The notes below the pieces were generated by a model, which did no database searches, had not been told where the DNA came from, and worked only from the letters and a program-made list of their open reading frames with translations. The translations under genes were made by a program, and so were the position numbers. Below are positions 60,638 to 64,000 of a stretch of DNA of 64,000 bases, in pieces. Every line of letters starts with the position of its first letter. The stretch's first letter is position 1. The DNA comes from Roseovarius sp. (GTDB lineage: Bacteria > Pseudomonadota > Alphaproteobacteria > Rhodobacterales > Rhodobacteraceae): assembly GCF_030373445.1 (NCBI RefSeq), contig NZ_JAUCYU010000007.1:30215-94214 (forward strand). The letters run 5' to 3'.

Positions 60638-62587
60638 TCAGAACTTCACTCGTGCCGTCAGTTCGAACGTCCGGCCCGGCTCGTTCAGCGGCACCACGTT
60701 GCCGAGGCCCACGCCGTCCGAGCTGCGCGAGGCATATGTCTCGTCGAGCACGTTGCGCACATCCAGACGGATCTCGACATTCGGTGCCGCCTTGGGCGTG
60801 TAGGCGGCGTAGAGATCGAGCGCCTCGTAGCCCGACAGCTTGACCGGCGTGTCGTTGTTGTCGAAGGCGATCTCGGCCGTGCCGCCGAGGCGCCATTGCT
60901 GGCTGACGTCATAGGCCGCTTCCAGCCCGACGATGCTGCCCATCGGGCGGCCGAAGTAATAGGCGGTCGACCCGATGGCAGCGTTGTTCAGCTCGACATC
61001 GGCATAGGTGTAGTTCGCGCGGAAGAAGCCCCGGCTGCCGTAATAGCCGAACGACCCGTCGAAGCCGCGCGACACGAGGTCGGAGACCGCGCCGCGGTTG
61101 CCGCCGGTGGGCAGCACGGCGTTGATGTCGTTCACCTCGGTGTAGAACAGCGCACCGCTCGCCTCCCACGGGCCGCTGGCATAGCGCAGGCCGATCCGCG
61201 CGGCGTTGGCGCGCGAGGTGGTGATGCCCGCGTAGGTCCACGCGCCGCCGAAGTTGATCAGCGCGGCCTCGCCCAGCTCGTAGCCGCCCCAGCTCGAGGC
61301 GAGGCCGGCGTTGAGCGTCCATTGGTCGCTGAGGATCACGTCGACCGCGGCATTGGCGCTGACGCCGGTATCGTCGAAGGTCTGGCCAGTCGCCGCGGTG
61401 AATTCCTGCGTGTCGATCCGCGCGCCGTAGGAGACCGAGACACGCTCGCTGACATCCTGCCGGGCCTGCGCGTAGAGGCCCACGTTGGTCAGCTCTTCCT
61501 TGCCGGAACTGCCGAACGGGCCCGGCCCGCGGCCCCGCCCGGTGGCGGTTTCGTGAAAGAAGTCCAGGCCAGCGGTCAGCGTGCCGTTGCCGATATCCCA
61601 TTCGTTCTGGACGATGCCGCTCAGGCTGTCATTCACGCCCCAGACGCCCGAGGCGTCGATTTCCTGCTCGTTGTAGCTGAGCTGGATCAGCGGGTCGAAC
61701 CAGCCCTCGGGCTGCTCGTCGGTATAGGTCAGCGTATAGGAGGTGCGGCGCGACAGGGCGTCGACGAAGACGCTGGGCCGGCCCACCACGGCGGCAAAGT
61801 CGGGCCGGGTGAACAGGATGCCGCCCGGGCCCGCCTGGGCCGAGCGGGTGCCGGTGTCCTCGGTCTGCGAGGCCGAGAATTCCAGCCGCTCGCCGCCCTG
61901 GCTTTCATAGGCGAGCTTGAGGATGTAGTCGGTCAGGTCCGCCTCGGTGCCCGGTACGCGGTTGCCCGAGCCGTCGTCGTAATCGCCGCTCTTGTGGCGG
62001 GTGGCGCTCAGCAGCCATTCGAACCCGCCCTGCCGGCCGAAGAGGGTCAGCGTGCCGCGCCCGCTCTCCTCGTTCGAGCCGATGGTGGCCGAGGCCATGC
62101 CGCCGAAATTGTCGCCCTCTTCCAGAAGGTCCTTGGCATCCTTGGTCTCGTAGGCGATGCGCCCCGCCAGCGCACCGGGGCCGGCATCGGCCGGCGCGAT
62201 CCCCTCGCTCACCTCGACGCGCTTCAGAAGCGCGGGGTCGAGCAGCACGTTGCCGGTATGGTGGAAGGCCGACTTGTTCTGCCGCGCGCCGTCGATGGTG
62301 ATCGACAAGAGGCTTTCCTCGATCCCGTTGACGAAGACCTTCTGGGCAATCGCCGCCCCGCCGCTGGCCACGATCGAGGACTCGCCCGCGAAGACGTCCT
62401 TGGTGGTCGAGGCGTTGCGGTTCTCGAGGTCCTCCTCGTCGATTTCCTCGTTGCCCAGCAGCGCCTGCGCCTTGCTCGATTCGATCCGCAGCGTGCCCAG
62501 GAAATACGGGTCCGCCTCCTGTGCGTGCACCTGCGCGGTTCCAAGCGCCGCGACCGCGCTGGAAAGAAGCCATCCGTAGTATTTCAT
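60638..62587 (-). CDS. TonB-dependent outer-membrane receptor
   Basis: A 649-aa receptor: signal peptide, plug domain (about 40-160: SSIVASGGAAIAQKVFVNGI, NVLLDPALLKRVEVSEGIAP, ADAGPGALAG) and a 22-strand barrel ending in aromatic F (TFELTARVKF), as required for BAM insertion. IDEEDLENRNASTTKDVF is close to a TonB box/plug start. Its position near a siderophore ABC operon supports catecholate siderophore uptake; CbiZ on the other side makes cobamide uptake a second option. Confidence 0.92.
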   Translation of the reverse strand: MKYYGWLLSSAVAALGTAQVHAQEADPYFLGTLRIESSKAQALLGNEEIDEEDLENRNASTTKDVFAGESSIVASGGAAIAQKVFVNGIEESLLSITIDGARQNKSAFHHTGNVLLDPALLKRVEVSEGIAPADAGPGALAGRIAYETKDAKDLLEEGDNFGGMASATIGSNEESGRGTLTLFGRQGGFEWLLSATRHKSGDYDDGSGNRVPGTEADLTDYILKLAYESQGGERLEFSASQTEDTGTRSAQAGPGGILFTRPDFAAVVGRPSVFVDALSRRTSYTLTYTDEQPEGWFDPLIQLSYNEQEIDASGVWGVNDSLSGIVQNEWDIGNGTLTAGLDFFHETATGRGRGPGPFGSSGKEELTNVGLYAQARQDVSERVSVSYGARIDTQEFTAATGQTFDDTGVSANAAVDVILSDQWTLNAGLASSWGGYELGEAALINFGGAWTYAGITTSRANAARIGLRYASGPWEASGALFYTEVNDINAVLPTGGNRGAVSDLVSRGFDGSFGYYGSRGFFRANYTYADVELNNAAIGSTAYYFGRPMGSIVGLEAAYDVSQQWRLGGTAEIAFDNNDTPVKLSGYEALDLYAAYTPKAAPNVEIRLDVRNVLDETYASRSSDGVGLGNVVPLNEPGRTFELTARVKF

Positions 62588-62681
62588 TGTTACCCTCGTG
62601 TTCGTCGTGTTTCCCGATTGGCTGAAACGCGACGAAAGAGGGCGTTCTGGCTGACTGAGACTGCTTGGTGCAGTTTCACGC

Positions 62682-62709
62682 CTGATACCCGACTATTTTT
62701 CTATGTCAA
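62682..62709 (-). promoter_or_regulatory. Candidate promoter of the TonB receptor
   Basis: Minus strand: TTGACA (62709-62704), 16-bp spacer, TATCAG (62687-62682), about 95 bp before the start, leaving room for a leader or operator. Confidence 0.55.
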
Positions 62710-62774
62710 TACGGCGGGCGGGACAAACCCGGGCTGTGTCCTGTCGGTGTCGTCCGGCATCTGGCAGCGCCGCA

Positions 62775-63431
62775 TTAAGAGGCAGTCTTCCCGCCCGCCG
62801 TTGCCAGCCAGTGGCAGGCGCCCTCCAGCACGGCGTCATATACGGCACGGCCCACGGCCTCGCCGATCCCGGTGTGCAGCCCGGCATAGCGATGCGCGCC
62901 CGGCGGGGCGGCCACGGCCACGCAATCGGTGCCGGTCCCGGTGGCCGGACCCGTGCCGAGCGTCATGTCGGCCTCGATCACCGCCGCGGTGCGGGCCTCG
63001 ACGGCGATGCTCATCGCCTCGAACAGCGCCGTTTCGGTCAGGCCCTGGTTCAGCCGCAGCGCCACGTTGATCGTGCCCCAGTCGCGGCCCGTGTAGTCTA
63101 TTCGGTGCCCCACCCGTTCGGCGTTCGACAGGCCCACGGTCGCCACCGCCTGCGCCTCGATCTCGCCGATGGTGGCGGCGGCGCGGGTGACATGCCGGAT
63201 ATCGCGGGAGGTCAGGAAGGTGACGGCATCCGGCGCGCCCCGCGCGGCCAGTTCGCCCTGAAGCCACGTCTCGACGTCCAGTTCTTCCGGCAGGTCGGCA
63301 TTGCGCACCTCGCGCCACAGAATGCGCCGCGCCCGCACCAGGCCGGGGCGGTGGACGGCCCAGCTCAGCACCTGCATCTCGCGGCCCAGGTCGAACTCCA
63401 GCCACGGGCGGTCAACCGTGACGGCACTCAC
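62775..63431 (-). CDS. cbiZ: Adenosylcobinamide amidohydrolase CbiZ
   Basis: A 218-aa enzyme that removes the aminopropanol side chain of adenosylcobinamide (or pseudocobalamin) for salvage. WLEFDLGREMQVLSWAVHRP, AVTFLTSRDIRHVTRAAATI, LSNAERVGHRIDY and AVIEADMTLGTGPATGTGTD match the family. GTG start at 63431 overlaps the ABC ATPase stop (GTGA), making an operon with a BtuD-like transporter. Confidence 0.9.
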   Translation of the reverse strand: MSAVTVDRPWLEFDLGREMQVLSWAVHRPGLVRARRILWREVRNADLPEELDVETWLQGELAARGAPDAVTFLTSRDIRHVTRAAATIGEIEAQAVATVGLSNAERVGHRIDYTGRDWGTINVALRLNQGLTETALFEAMSIAVEARTAAVIEADMTLGTGPATGTGTDCVAVAAPPGAHRYAGLHTGIGEAVGRAVYDAVLEGACHWLATAGGKTAS

Positions 63432-64000
63432 CGGATCACCTCCAGCGGCTGGTAGATCGGCCCGTCCTCGGTATCGCGGAACCACGCGGTGATGTGGAAG
63501 ACATGCGCCAGCCGCTCGGGCGTGAGCACCTCTGCCGGGGCACCGTCGGCCACCACCCTGCCCTCGCCCAGCATGATGATCCGGGTGCAGTGGCGGGCCG
63601 CAAGGCTGAGATCGTGCAGCGAGACCAGCACCGACTTGCCCACCTGCGCCAGGCTGCCGAAGGTCTGCATGGTCGTGATCTGGTGCGCCGGGTCGAGCCC
63701 GGCCACCGGCTCGTCGGCCATCAGCAGCGGCGTATCCTGCGCCAGCGCCCGGGCGATCAGAACGCGGGCCTGCTCGCCCCCCGAGAGGCGCGTGGCGGCG
63801 CGGTGGCGCATGCCGCTCAGTTCCATCCAGTCCAGCGCTGCCTCGGTGCGGGCGCGGTCGGCCTCCGACGGGCGGCGCCCGGTCATGTGCGGCATCCGCC
63901 CCAGCATCACCACGTCCTCGACGCTCACCGGCCAGGCGATCTCGCGCGATTGCGGCATCCAGGCCACCTGGCGGGCCCGCTCGGCGGGGGACAACCCGGC
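63428..64000 (-). CDS. ABC transporter ATP-binding protein, BtuD-like (partial)
   Basis: 191 codons at the right edge; the N-terminus with Walker A lies outside. AGLSPAERARQVAWMPQSRE (Q loop), RLSGGEQARVLIARALAQDT (signature), PLLMADEPVAGLDPAHQITT (Walker B) and VLVSLHDLSLAARHCTRIIM (switch) are intact. Coupling to CbiZ points to cobamide/cobinamide uptake rather than siderophores. Confidence 0.9.
   Translation of the reverse strand, partial: AGLSPAERARQVAWMPQSREIAWPVSVEDVVMLGRMPHMTGRRPSEADRARTEAALDWMELSGMRHRAATRLSGGEQARVLIARALAQDTPLLMADEPVAGLDPAHQITTMQTFGSLAQVGKSVLVSLHDLSLAARHCTRIIMLGEGRVVADGAPAEVLTPERLAHVFHITAWFRDTEDGPIYQPLEVIR

Overview
The window looks like chromosome of an alphaproteobacterium of the Rhodobacteraceae (Roseobacter-type). 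The backbone is GC-rich, TTG and GTG starts are common, and several backbone genes are characteristic: a stand-alone corrinoid protein beside a DUF1638 gene, overlapping purM-purN, and CbiZ with a BtuD-like ABC ATPase. Two integrated elements with phage-derived genes interrupt the backbone. Each sits in the 3' end of a tRNA gene and is bounded by an exact direct repeat.

Layout. 1-8337: LysR regulator (cut by the window edge), DUF4242 protein, radical SAM enzyme, corrinoid protein and DUF1638, SufE, lipoprotein, RNase D, purN-purM. 8338-26559: a CAU-anticodon tRNA and element 1 (about 18.2 kb, 24-bp repeats). It carries a tyrosine integrase, a SieB-like membrane protein, a head/packaging module (portal, fused protease-capsid, connectors, HNH, TerS, TerL), a tape-measure protein and one minor tail protein, then unknown small genes. 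I see no tail tube, tail tip, fibre, lysis or replication gene. 26560-35202: secreted proteins, an acyltransferase, two coupled secreted proteins, a histidine kinase and a metallo-hydrolase. 35203-45527: tRNA-Asn and element 2 (about 10.3 kb, 51-bp repeats). It carries integrase, AlpA, a winged-helix replication-like gene ending in a palindrome array, TerS, TerL, a 266-aa protein and a TP901-type tape measure, with no capsid or portal gene. 45528-55000: a block of stress-type genes (kinase/ATPase fusion, response regulator, SodC, ZIP-like transporter, SDR, epimerase-VKOR fusion, SpoIIAA-like). 55173-64000: APC permease, a siderophore-type ABC operon, DUF2218, a TonB receptor, then CbiZ and an ABC ATPase running off the edge.

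How it fits together. Both mobile elements look more like phage satellites, or strongly reduced prophages, than complete phages. Element 1 could build and fill its own heads but would need tail and lysis parts from a helper. Element 2 has the int-alpA-rep-ori-terS logic of phage-inducible islands plus TerL and a tape measure, and would need heads. Each has its own candidate cis-regulatory code: a shared 18-mer and a 14-bp-arm operator in element 1; a repeated 18-bp sequence at one end and in the middle, a 19-bp palindrome array and a two-site XRE operator in element 2. The right end is an iron/cobamide acquisition region. All functional statements come from reading the sequence and recognising families; no database search was run.
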